Positions 11,320 through 21,940 of a stretch of DNA of 64,000 nucleotides are shown here, piece after piece. A program made the translations under genes and the position numbers. The notes under the pieces are model-generated. The model did not search any database. It was given only the letters and a program-made list of their open reading frames with translations, and had not been told where the DNA came from. The DNA comes from Megalobrama amblycephala (lineage: Eukaryota > Chordata > Actinopteri > Cypriniformes > Xenocyprididae), in assembly GCF_018812025.1 (NCBI RefSeq), contig NC_063061.1, forward strand, positions 33,048,166 through 33,112,165, in the 5' to 3' direction. Every line of letters starts with the position of its first letter. Position 1 is the first letter of the stretch.

Positions 11320-11455
11320 ATTGACACTATTATTTAAGAGCTGCTGTGCAGCCAAATTATGTACCAGTTATCAATGTAAAGCTGCTTTGACACAATCTGC
11401 ATTGTAAAAAGCGCTATATAAATAAAGGTGACTTGACTTGACTAAGTTACCATGG
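11320..11455 (+). repeat. L2-like 3' tail
   Basis: The sequence AAAGCTGCTTTGACACAATC, then AAAGCGCTATATAAATAAAG and GACTTGACTTGAC is the familiar fish L2-type tail ending in a short tandem repeat. A related tail is at 47455-47515. Confidence 0.55.
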
Positions 11456-11886
11456 TAACTGACTCTGAATATAAGTTACCTCTCTTTCAGAAACGGGCTT
11501 AACTTACCCTGCTTTCTCAGGTTTGGCATACCTCCCATTCTGAAACAGAAAACCCAGAGTTTCCCTCATTTCAGGGTTAACATACTCAGAGTTTTCACTT
11601 AACCTCCTTTCTGAAACAGGCCCCAGGCCTGGATATTATTTTATGTTTTATTATGTTTGTGTGTTTGCATTACTTTCGTTTTGTTCTTTGTTTATTTTGG
11701 CATTAAAGTTATGTTGAATGTTCACCGGTTCCCGCCTCCTTCCCGTATATACAAACTGTGTTACAAATATTTAACTTTCTTATTATTTAGGTTACCATTA
11801 TTTACCGATATTTATTTCATAGTTTTACAGGCTGTAGTGTGTTGTTTCACTGACGGAATAGCTAAAATAAACACGCACGTCTGTTA

Positions 11887-12091
11887 CCCCTGTTGAAAAA
11901 ACTACCTTACTTATGCTGGTAAGGTAGGTTTTGAAGCTGGTATGCTGGCTTGAGCTGGTTTCTGCTGGTCCATGCTGGTCCAGGACCATCTTAGGACTAG
12001 CATGGACCAGCAGGACTAGTTTAGGACCAGCACTTGACCAGCATACTAGCTTTAAAACCTACCTTACCAGCATATGCTGTTTTTTTCAACA
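11887..12091. repeat. 205-bp palindromic element
   Basis: The outer arms TTGAAAAAACTACCTTAC and its imperfect complement ending TTTTTTTCAACAG enclose CTGGT/ACCAG motifs in mirrored order around a centre near 11985. As RNA or single-stranded DNA it would form one long hairpin. No coding content. Confidence 0.7.
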
Positions 12092-12099
12092 GTACAAAA

Positions 12100-13058
12100 T
12101 GGATGTTTAAGCATTTATTTATTTATTTATTTATTTGATATATTTTAAAATTAATTTTATTGAGGTAGCCTATTTATATACACACACAAACACACTCCAA
12201 ATCATATTTAATGTTTTTAAAATAGGCTATAAAATAGTAAAATAGTTCCAACAGATTTTGCTGTGGTACCGACATTGGTATGGAGAACCGTAAATTGTTC
12301 ATGGTATTGGTATGTAATAGTGTAAAAAGTGTTATAATTCATCAAACTTTGTTACTTTTGGTTAAAAAAAAAAACAGATGCAGAAACAATTGGTAAGGGA
12401 TGATCCACCATTTCAGTATGGGGGAGGGGTTGGGAGTATATATACAATTTATGCAGATGGAAATTGAGACTCTTTAACAAAGCATTTAATATTGGTGTAT
12501 ATCGAACATTGTGGTCACGTCGCCTTCTTGTGCTGCATGTGTTTGTTTGGAGAAATGTTATGTGTTCTTTTGTGTTGCTCATGTGGTAGGCTATACCCCT
12601 CTCTATTCGGTCAATGGTATGTTCCTCTGGTGCCGCGCTCTTCAGTCTGCGTGAAACATTCTGAAGAGAGGTATGTGTCTCTGTTAATGGACAGCTCGAA
12701 CATGTTCTTGACTTGGAGCATATTAAATAGAAGTTACAACGAAATCAGAACAAAATATTTTGGTAATACTGTTGTTGACCCTGTTATGTGTAAAATTAGA
12801 GGTTGTGCATGTTTAATACTTTACATAAACTGTATCGCTTAAAACGTGTGACGTAATTCTATGAACGTACAACATCTGAAATATCAGTTTATGTCTTATG
12901 TTCATTCTCATGAGTATGAGGAAGTTTATTAACGTTCATCTGAGTTTCATTTCATTACATTTTGATGACGCGAGTGGTTAATTCCTTGCGGCGCAAAGTG
13001 AAATGGGCACCTGTAATCGGCGGTGCATTTTGGGTAATGCAGTTCATGACTCAAAGCA
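12100..13058. other. Interior of the nested hAT, nothing recognised
   Basis: A TTTA microsatellite (12113-12137) and the hAT-type motif GGTACCGACATTGGTA near 12266 are seen. The ORF at 12492-12842 has no recognisable domain. Part of it (TGCGTGAAACATTCTGAAGAG) reappears near 13970, so the area is internally repetitive. Confidence 0.4.
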
Positions 13059-13067
13059 TGGTATATG

Positions 13068-13643
13068 TAGCCTGACTACGTCAGACTTCCTACTTCCGCT
13101 CAATTTCATTTCGCTTCTGTACTCAGTCTGATACAGCGTCAGAGCTTTGTGTTTGCCACCGGTCTGGAAACAGCCGGGCCAATCAACGAACAGAGGGCGG
13201 GCTGAGAGCTGTGACGTAGATGCTAAGCGCCGAGTTTTACATTGTAGGTTAGAGAAATCGAAAACCGAAACGACCGCGGAAATGGGAAACGAGACACGGG
13301 ATGCAAACTTCGGGATGCATTAACTTCGCATAATCTGCAAAAGTCGTTTACAGCCATGTTCACTCCGGTATTTCGCTCACATCATCATGTGTTTACAACA
13401 GGTTTACAGTGGAAGTTCAATCATAGATTTGAGTTCGATGCATGATGTCTGTGCTTCGATGCGGCTGTACAGGCGGATAACATACGTCATAACTAAACGT
13501 ATCTGATTGGCTTACGGGTAACCAATGATTTTAAACTTCAGACAAGCGTCCCCTAGCGAGAGAGAAAACACTTCTCTATTATGCCATTCCAGACTCTGTC
13601 TACGAAGCAAAGTGAAGTAGCAGAGTCTGGTATTACCAGGCTA
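13068..13643. mobile_element. 576-bp MITE with 9-bp target duplication
   Basis: The ends TAGCCTG and CAGGCTA are flanked by TGGTATATG at 13059-13067 and again at 13644-13652. The subterminal regions are also mirrored (CAGACTTCCTACTTC near the left, GTAGCAGAGTCTGG near the right). A 9-bp duplication points to a Mutator-like element, but that assignment is tentative. Confidence 0.75.
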
Positions 13644-14427
13644 TGGTATATGTGTTAAGGAGAAGAAACTGAAACTGTGAATTGTTACTTTGGTATTGTA
13701 AGTCACCTGCATATTAGAAAAATGGGGCAATGTACTAACTAAATGATGTATTTGCAGATTGTGAAACCAGAACCATTTCATGCTTGCAGGTATGAGTTAT
13801 TGTGTTCATTTTGTTTTACTATTGTTTTAATGATGGATCATTTGATTATTGATTCAGTATTCATAAATCATTTTAATTCTATATAAACAAAATATGCCTT
13901 TGGTGAAATGCATTTTATTGAGTGGAACAATTTAAGATACTGTAAAGAAAACAACCTGTAATTTGAGTCTGTGTGAAACATTCTGAAGAGAGATTGTGAA
14001 ACCAGAACAGATGATTTGATTGTTGTAACACCCAAGAAAAGGCATTACTGGTGTTTGTTCTCATTCTGAGTTGATCCTGTGGTGCATCCAGTGTTCCGCT
14101 ACAGGTACCGACTACTGGAATTTTGGTACCGTGACAACACCAGTGTAGAACCATCTCAAGGATGATCAGAAGAAATGAACAGCACCTGAGTTAAATATAT
14201 GAGTGTCACAGCAAAGGGTCTGAATACTTAGGACCATGTGATATTTCAGTTTTTCTTTTTTAATAAATCTGCAAAAATGTCAACAATTCTGTGTTTTTCT
14301 GTCAATATGGGGTGCTGTGTGTACATTAATGAGGAAAAAAATAAACTTAAATGACTTTAGCAAATGGCTGCAATATAACAAAAGTGAAAAATGTAAGGGG
14401 GTCTGAATACTTTCCGTACCCACTGTA

Positions 14428-15360
14428 TCTATAGTCTTTGCTGTAACTTGATGTGAAATGATGATGTTACAATCTCAGGAAGGAAGGACTCAAAAGCAGA
14501 AGTATTAAATCCAATCTACTGCAGCACAATAATAGAGACAGTTCAAGCCACATGGCTCCAAATCAGTTCTGGACAGTAGAGAGAAGAATAGTCAGGCAGG
14601 CAGGGGTCAGAGTCCAGGGCAATCAAATCCAAATCGTGAGACAAGAATCAATGTCAGACAGACAGGATGATCACGCGAGGGGCAAACAGAACCAACAGGG
14701 CAACAAAGTAGTCCAGAGAGGCGAACGGTAACCCAGGGAAATTCAAACTCCAGCACCAGTCCAAGTGGTCAGCAGCAACAGAATTATATGAAATCACCAG
14801 TGAACCTGAAAGCAAACTGGGAGAGAAAATATGTGAGATAAAAAGAAACCAAAACAAAAAAATAACAAAACTAGAATAGAAAAAAACAGGCAGGTAAACA
14901 GCAAGAAGCAGAGAATACACTGGCAAAAAAGAAAAAAGCACAAATATATCAGAGAAATCAAGCAATAAGGGGAGACAGGTGAGCACAAATGAGTGGAAGA
15001 GCTGATTGTGAAACAAACAGCTGTGCGCAAACACACATGGAAAAGACAGAAACAAAAACAAAGAAAGAAGAAAACAGAAGGAAGATCAAACCGAAGTTGT
15101 TACAGGTGATGTTAGCTTGGTCCGTTTTAATGATGCAGCAACAGCAATCTGTCATTAGAGAGCATCAAACAAACACTCATTGATTGAATTGCACAATAAA
15201 ATTGACATAAAGATGATGCTTTATCAAAAATAGCATAAAATTTAAAAAGCAGAAATGTACGTTTTCTTTCTTTTTTGCTCCATCAAATGATGGTGCAGGT
15301 CACATTGGCTCTACCCATCACCTTATTTATCAGTTTCTTTATGCCTTCATGCATCATCTT
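14428..15360. other. Gene-free stretch shared with block B
   Basis: It matches 50230-51010 and 53105-53215 in order. The ORFs on both strands around 14650-15180 arise from a purine-rich, stop-poor strand and have no protein family signature. I see no gene. Confidence 0.5.
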
Positions 15361-15368
15361 CTGTTTTA

Positions 15369-15370
<2 letters not shown>

Positions 15371-15409
<39 letters not shown>
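15371..15409. repeat. (TA)n microsatellite followed by poly-T
   Basis: A near-perfect AT dinucleotide run followed by about 16 T. Block B has only a short AT/T stretch at this place (53210-53224), so the array expanded in block A. Confidence 0.9.
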
Positions 15410-15424
<15 letters not shown>

Positions 15425-15596
15425 AATAAAGATTTAAGTATAATTTCACCTTTTAACACTGATCAATTGCAGTGCATTTTGCTTATTTTTTTCTGTTTAA
15501 TTTTAAATAATTATTTTTGTCATTTTTGCTTTTACTGATTATGATTCTCTTTGTCATCGTATCAATCAAAATGTGAATCAATACCACAATTCTTAC

Positions 15597-15693
15597 TTCT
15601 CCTCATCAGTTGCTCCTCCCTTCTGTCCAGTTCCTCCCTCATTTTCTTCAGTTCCATCTCTCTTCTATCCATTTCTCGCTTTCTCTCTTTTGA
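15597..15693 (-). CDS. Coiled-coil exon of an unrecognised gene, copy A
   Basis: On the minus strand, acceptor CATACAG precedes 97 nt encoding SKERKREMDRREMELKKMRE and then EELDRREEQLMRR, closed by donor AGAA|GTAAGA. The highly charged, leucine-spaced sequence predicts a coiled coil. Block B has the paralogous exon at 53435-53605 with the same acceptor and a GTAAGA donor. Similar DRRE motifs occur in the GIMAP-like pseudogene at 25.4 kb, so it may be a tail exon of that family. The upstream exon in this block is probably 18602-18646. The rest of the gene was not found. Confidence 0.5.
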
Positions 15694-15699
15694 CTGTAT

Positions 15700-18600
15700 G
15701 AGGTGACATTAAGATTTTATTTTACAAGCTTTTTTTTTTTTTTAAACTTGGCTTCTCATGGATTCTATTATATTTTCATAAAGGCATCCACTGTGAATGA
15801 AGAGTGAATTCAGCGTATACATTTTATCCGTTCACAGGAACACTGCGACCACAGACACACTGCAAAGTTTCCGGAGTGACAACCGCATTTAAATACAAGG
15901 GTAAATCCCCTAATGGGAGATGGGCGTAATGTGTTTCAGACATCATTTGATTTGATACCTTACCACCAACTTAAAAAAAAAGTGTTTAAGACATCGTCTG
16001 TACACAAAAAGCCAAATAGCATCAATTTCTATACCCTTTTATGATCAGGTTACACTGCAGCCTATGATGAACACTATTATATAAATCACAAATTATAGAT
16101 ACGCGTGAAATTTCACAATTCTTAAGTTTTGATACCAAATACTAGGCTAACTAATTTAAGTAAAAAATTCTCAAGCAATTATTGAAGACAAGTAAACAGT
16201 TACCATAAGAACAAATAAACAAAAGACAAGCAATATGAAAAATAAATACAATACAACAAAGATACAAATTAAATAAAGAGTGCTTAATTTTTTTTTTTAG
16301 GTAGAGCTACCACAGAAGTAAGAAATACTAGAAATTGCATAAAGAAATCAAATGTAAAATAAAACACTGCATTAAAAATAATTCAGGTGACTTGTTACCA
16401 CAGCTTAAATGAATGCATGGTTGCAAGTTAAGAATTCTAAGGTATTGTTTTAATTAAACATTTTAAGCATTATTTTGTGGAGTTCTGCTGACATAATAAT
16501 GTTGATCATTACATCAACTTAATATTGTGTGTAATTTAAACTCAGATTTCTGCATTAATGTTGCATTTGATTTAATTACGTTGTAGAAACTGAAAATGAA
16601 ATAGTCTTGAACTTCCGAAATTAGGCAGTGGCTTTCTAGTTCCCAGCTTTGCAATTTGCATAGGAATGGATAAGGAGAATAAATGTTGAAATTAAGTGTT
16701 ATTTTACTTTTTATGTTTTTTTGTGAAAGACCTGTTAGTGTTTAATGTTGTTATTTTTGACATTTAAAAGAGTTTATTTTAGCATGTTCTATGATAGCTG
16801 TGGATTTTAACAGAAATAGGAAAGATTAATTGGTTCCAGCACTACAACTTAAGCAGCTGGAATGACTTACCCCCAGTTTCACAGACAAGGCTTAAACTAG
16901 TCTCAGACTAAAATTTATGTTTGAGCTGTTTTAACTGTAAGCAACTACCGGCATCTTAACACATGTCAGTGTCAACGTTTTGTCTCAAGACGCACACCTG
17001 TAATGTTTTTTTCTAGTATACATTTATAAAAAGCTAAGTATGACAGAGTATTTCTGTGCCAATTATAAGCTAGATTTTTCAACAATGGCTGTGTCCCAAT
17101 TCAGGGGCTGCACCCTTTGAAGGCTGCAGTCTCATTTAAGAAAAATAACCATTAGATTGCAACGTAAGAAAGAAATTACAGTATTTTACACTTCATAATA
17201 AATATCAGTCAATTTTATTAAGGTTACTTTTCTCAAATATGACATCCTTAATGAAGTATTCAGCCTTCAAATGCGATCTCCGGAGGACACAGCCACTGAA
17301 ATGAGACGCGGCTCCTGTCACCAAAGGAGTGTGTTTTTGGTTGTGAGGAAAAGATTACCTTTTTAAGGCTTCCCAAAGAACCCAGCGTTAAGGGAACAGT
17401 GGATGAAGTTTGTTTTTCTGGGGCAGCAACAAAGTTGTGCACATATGTGTGTTTGTTCCCGGGATTTCAGTGATGAATACTTTGTAAACAAGTCCCAGTT
17501 TGGCGCTGGATTTGCAGATCGCGGGTGGTGAGTAAAGCTGCATCAGATGTCTGTTTTGTTGGCAATCGGCACGCAAGTGCATATAATGCAAACAACACAA
17601 ACGTTTTTTGTTCATCCATGTTCCTTTATCACTTTAACGTGTCAATAACTCAAAAGCTTCTTGGACATATTTGCATACCGCGATATATAAAGGATATGGA
17701 AAAGGTTAAATTGACTCTTGCTTTATATCATCTCCATAATATAGTATATATCAACATAGTCTCACATATCCAGACCTTCAGACTGATGACAAAAGGTCTG
17801 GAGTCTATTGCATCTTTCTTTGGCCAAAGACCACCCAAGAGGACAGACACCAATCACAGTTCATTTTGTTCCATGTCATGTTAATGGGTGTGAAAATGTA
17901 GTGTCCCTACATTAACAGACCACCGTGCATCTAAATAAATGATTTATTCAAGAACCCTATGCAATACATACTTTTGAAAATTCCACAAGCGTTTAGTTGA
18001 TCCTGGTAAGCACTTATTGTCACAGTTGTCAACACAACTGTGTTCTTCTATGAGGAGGTTTGACTTTACTGCATTAGTTTAAAGAAAGCAACACACACGT
18101 CTCCAGGACATCCTGTATAATTCAAACAACCAGATGACAACTTCGAAACTCCTGAAGTGTTTCCAGATAAGTGTGCCATATGCATCAGACTTTCAGCCAA
18201 CGGTTCGTGGGCATGACATCTGAGGCTGAGACTAATATCATATCACCCAGTCCTAGCAAGCTGGTTTGCAAAACACTTTTGACTAGCTTGTTGACAAAAC
18301 CAACAACTGATTAACTTTAAAGATTGGCTATCCATCATAGGTTTCATTTTTCGTGCATGGCGGAAAGCAGTGAGGATTTGCAAGAGTGCTGAAGGTGAAA
18401 AAAAAGACCAAAATTGCATGCATTTTAACCAGTTAATGGAAAAGTTTATGTGCATTCTACAAATTTAAACAATTTGGATAAGTTATCTAGAATTATTTAC
18501 GGAGCAGATTAATCATTTGTCAACTTTTTGTTCATTCAAAATGTAGACATTTTTGGTAATGTTACAGTTTTTCTTCTGTGGGCATAGTCAATATGACTTA
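15700..18600. other. Intron or intergenic DNA, largely shared with block B
   Basis: 15700-16860 matches 53630-54690 and 16865-17000 matches 55368-55470. Between 17088 and 17297 the ends GGCTGTGTCC and GGACACAGCC form a weak inverted repeat that may be a ~210-bp MITE. The small ORFs at 17260-17884 and 18243-18455 show no family features. Confidence 0.4.
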
Positions 18601-18601
18601 C

Positions 18602-18646
18602 ACTTTTTCCTCCCATTTTCTTCTGTGGGCGTTGTTTCTGCAAAAT
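18602..18646 (-). CDS. 45-nt exon of the unrecognised coiled-coil gene, copy A
   Basis: The minus strand reads TTGTTACAG| then 15 codons (ILQKQRPQKKMGGKS) and |GTAAGTCAT. The acceptor, donor and most bases are preserved in block B at 58967-59012, where the exon is 46 nt. Conservation of both splice signals around a divergent core is the argument for a real micro-exon. The 1-nt length difference means at least one copy is out of frame or uses a shifted boundary. Confidence 0.45.
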
Positions 18647-18699
18647 CTGTAACAAAAAACATTTGAAGAAAGCATGAATGTGACGTTGAGAATCATGAT

Positions 18700-18894
18700 A
18701 TGACTATGCAGGCACGTGAAATGCATAGACATCAAAGGGGGCATCTGCCCTTTTCCTTCCTAAAAGTGACTGTTTTTTCTAGGGTCATATAGTGTAGTTT
18801 GCATGTTCTCCCGTGTCATCATGAGTTTCCTCCAGGTATTCCAGGTATCAGAACAGTACGGTTCGATTTTTTACAGAGAATCGTTGCACCCCTA
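18700..18894. other. Old repeat remnants
   Basis: It contains GTTTGCATGTTCTCCCGTGT, a widespread fish repeat motif, and ends in ATCGTTGCACCCCTAG, which resembles a hAT terminus. No gene is seen. Confidence 0.35.
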
Positions 18895-19707
18895 GTAGAG
18901 ACCGAGATAACTAATTGCCAGTATGCTAGTCAATAGTCACTTTTTCCTTTTTATTTATATTTATTTTTTTGTTTAGTGATGTGATACTGGGTTTTGATGT
19001 TGTTGTGCTGTGGTTGGTTATTGTGTGCACGAGTGAGAGTAGGAACTAGTTTGCTTTATTGCTTAAATTGGACTGGAGATACTGGCAGGTTGTTTGTTTT
19101 TATCTGTCTTCCAGTGTACTGCTGCCCAGATTCTGTGGAAGAGCCTGCCACTGTGGGACTGAAACAAGACTCTTGCTTCTGATTCAAAAGATAAAACATC
19201 TTGCTGCATCTTGCTCATTCGGAAAATTTTATAGTTTTTTTTTTTTTATAGTTTTATTGGAATAAAAAGCTTTTGTAATTCGATATACCTCTTGAGTATG
19301 TATAAACTGTATAAACTTTATGGAGCTTGTACAATGTAGAATGTGTGCTATAAAGTACATTTCTATAAAATGCAAACTTCTGAATAAAATAAACATCACA
19401 TAATTTTTGTAGCCTGGGTTTTTTTATATGGCAAGTCTTCATTCCAGTTTTGCTGCTATTTTGTAAAACACTGAACTTCCTTTTGTTTTCTGCCCAAACT
19501 ATGATGACTGTTATTTACCGATAAAACAACAACAAGAATTCACCAACTGTTCTTGAGCTTTAAGAGCTTCAAAACATTCAGTTTCTTATAATAAATACAG
19601 AAACATAAAATACTGTAGAAAGTAGTTTACTTACCTATGCTTGATTGTGGCGTACTGTGAAGAAAAATAGTAGTAGCTAATACTTCAGTCTTGTTTTGAT
19701 ACACCGT
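18895..19707. repeat. Flanking direct repeat, left copy
   Basis: This ~810-bp non-coding segment is nearly identical to 20957-21760; both begin GTAGAGAC(C/T)GAGATAAC and run to the LTR start TGTCACGGG. Differences include small indels (for example near 19200). It contains AATAAA motifs (19260, 19384) and no convincing ORF. The duplication unit is about 2.06 kb and includes the minisatellite. Confidence 0.85.
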
Positions 19708-20956
19708 TGTCACGGGTGTTTTGGTTTTGAAATGCCACGCCTGAGTCTCGTCAGGCCATGGCAGAGTCTCGCCATGCCACGCCAGAGTCTCGTCATGCCA
19801 CGGCAGAGTCTCGTCATGCCACGGCAGAGTCTCGCCATGCCACGCCAGAGTCTCGCCATGCCACGGCAGAGTCTCGTCATGCCACGCCAGAGTCTCGCCA
19901 GGCCACGCCAGAGTCTCGTCAGGCCACGGCAGAGTCTCGCCATGCCACGCCAGAGTCTCGCCATGCCACGCCAGTGTCTCGCCATGCCACGCCAGAGTCT
20001 CGCCATGCCACGCCAGTGTCTCGTCTTGAGCCAGCTGCTTCGCATTCAAGGCCGCCGGCCGTTTCACACTCAAGCCCACCAGCTGTTTTACCCTCAAGGC
20101 CTCCGCGCCAGTGTCTCGCCCCGAGATGGAGCCTCGTCATGCCACGCCAGAGTCTCGTCAGGCCACGCTAGAGTCTCGCCATGCCACGCCAGAGTCTCGT
20201 CAGGCCACGGCAGAGTCTCGCCATGCCACGCCAGAGTCTCGTCAGGCCACGGCAGAGTCTCGTCAGGCCACGGCAGAGTCTCGCCATGCCACGCCAGAGT
20301 CTCGTCAGTCCACGGCAGAGTCTCGCCATGCCACGCCAGAGTCTCGTCAGGCCACGGCAGAGTCTCGTCAGGCCACGGCAGAGTCTCGCCATGCCACGCC
20401 AGAGTCTCGTCAGGCCACAGCAGAGTCTCGTCAGGCCACGGCAGAGTCTCGCCATGCCACGCCAGAGTCTCGCCATGCCACGGCAGAGTCTCGTCAGGCC
20501 ACGGCAGAGTCTCGCCATGCCACGCCAGTGTCTCGTCTTGAGCCAGCTGCTTCGCACTCAAGGCCGCCGGCCGTTTCGACCTCAAGCCCACCAGCCGTTT
20601 TACCCTCAAGGCCTCCGCGCCAGTGTCTCGCCCCGAGATGGAGCCTCGTCATGCCACGCCAGAGTCTCGTCAGGCCACGCCAGAGTCTCGCCATGCCACG
20701 CCAGAGTCTCGTCAGGCCACGGCAGAGTCTCGCCATGCCACGCCAGAGTCTCGTCAGGCCACGGCAGAGTCTCGCCATGCCACTCCAGAGTCTCGTCATG
20801 CCACGCCAGTGTCTCGTCTTGACCCAGCCGCTTCGCATTCAAGGCCGCCGGCCGTTTCGCACTCAAGCCCACCAGCCATTTTACCCTCAAGGCCTCCGCG
20901 CCAGTGTCTCGCCCCGAGATGGAGCCTCGTCATGCCACGCCAGAGCCTCGCCATGT
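19708..20956 (+). repeat. 21-bp minisatellite, three-block array, derived from an LTR element
   Basis: The first ~22 bp are the start of the LTR seen at 21761. The array then begins abruptly. The unit is 21 bp (CCACGCCAGAGTCTCGTCAT plus G), mainly with C/G variation in CCACG(C/G)CAG and GTCATG/GTCAGG. Three blocks (roughly 13, 19 and 8 units) are separated by a ~110-bp spacer at about 20021, 20531 and 20816. The unit is a multiple of three and has no stop in any frame, so nearly all six frames stay open (plus: ATPESRH, MPRQSLV; minus: WHGETLA, CRGMARL). This explains the pile of overlapping ORFs; none is a host gene. Confidence 0.9.
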
Positions 20957-21760
20957 AGAGACTGAGATAACTAATTGCCAGTATGCTAGTCAATAGTCAC
21001 TTTTTCCTTTTTATTTATATTTATTTTTTTGTTTAGTGCTGTGATACTGGGTTTTGATGTTGTTGTCTGTGGTTGGTTATTGTGTGCACGAGTGAGAGTA
21101 GTAACTGGTTTGCTTTATTGCTTAAATTGGACTGGAGATACTGGCAGGTTGTTTGTTTTTATCTGTCTTCCAGTGTACTGCTGCCAAGATTCTGTGGAAG
21201 AGCCTACCACTGTGGGACTGAAACAAGACTCTTGCTTCTGATTCAAAAGATAAAACATGCTGCATCTTGCTCATTCTGAATATTTTTATAGTTTTTTTTT
21301 TAGTTTTTATTGGAATAAAAAGCTTTTGTAATTCGATATACCTCTTGAGTATGTATAAACTGTATAAACTTTATGGAGCTTGTACAATGTAGAATGTGTG
21401 CTATAAAGTACATTTCTATAAAATGCAAACTTCTGAATAAAATAAACATCACATAATTTTTGTAGCCTGGGTTTTTTTATATGGCAAGTCTTCATTCCAG
21501 TTTTGCTGCTATTTTGTATAACACTGAACTTACTTTTGTTTTGTGCCCAAACTATGACGACTGTTATTTACCGATAAAACAACAACAAGAATTCACCAAC
21601 TGTTCTTGAGCTTTAAGAGCTTCAAAACATTCAGTTTCTTACAATAAATACAGAAACATAAAATACTGTAGAAAGTAGTTTACTTACCTATGCTTGATTG
21701 TGGCGTACTGTGAAGAAAAATAGTAGTAGCTAACACTTAAGTCTTGTTTTGATACGCCGT
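20957..21760. repeat. Flanking direct repeat, right copy
   Basis: It is the second copy of 18895-19707 and leads directly into the complete 5' LTR of the retroelement. Because the retroelement downstream is the more complete one, this copy is probably nearer the original arrangement. Confidence 0.85.
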
Positions 21761-21940
21761 TGTCACGGGTGTTTTGGTTTTGTGTTCATGTTTTGGATTC
21801 CATGTCTTTTATTTTGTAGTTTGTTTCATGTTGCTTGTCTTTGTTCATGTTCATGTTTGGGAATGTTAATTAACCGCACTTGGGTTCTCACTACGCTCGC
21901 CTCCAGTGGACTCCCTATGTTACAGAATCCATGACCCTCT

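Larger units (their letters stand above)
9088..11622. mobile_element. Unclassified DNA transposon nested in the hAT
   Basis: The inverted ends GGCCCGTTTCAAGGAGGTT and GGCCTGTTTCAGAAAGGAGG (reverse complement of the right end) are flanked by CCAGG at 9083-9087 and 11623-11627. Subterminal CTCTGAGTT and CAGAGTTT motifs cluster at both ends. No transposase is readable. The superfamily is not assigned; the 5-bp duplication is what I see. Confidence 0.65.
8335..14142. mobile_element. Large non-autonomous hAT element nested in Tc1
   Basis: The ends are TAGTGTTGTCA (8335) and TGACAACACCA (14142), an 11-bp inverted repeat with one mismatch. The flanks are TTGTAGAA (8327-8334) and GTGTAGAA (14143-14150), an 8-bp target duplication with one difference, as expected for hAT. 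Subterminal GGTACC motifs occur at both ends. No hAT transposase was recognised inside. Its 5.8 kb are largely made of further nested elements. Confidence 0.85.
7354..14425 (-). mobile_element. Tc1/mariner element split by a nested hAT
   Basis: The terminal inverted repeats are CAGTGGGTACGGAAAG at 7354 and its complement ending at 14425, with TA on both sides (7352-7353, 14426-14427). The outer arms extend over ~150 bp (AGTATTCAGACCC...). Removing the inner insertion (8335-14142 and one target copy) leaves ~1.26 kb, a normal Tc1 length. The transposase remnant is on the minus strand. Block B lacks the element at the matching place. Confidence 0.9.

Noticed and set aside
14654..15183. ORFs with hydrophobic, F/L/S-rich translations (also 50497-50889)
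   Set aside because: The complementary strand is a purine-rich, stop-poor repeat. The translations in several frames look alike in composition and show no domain.
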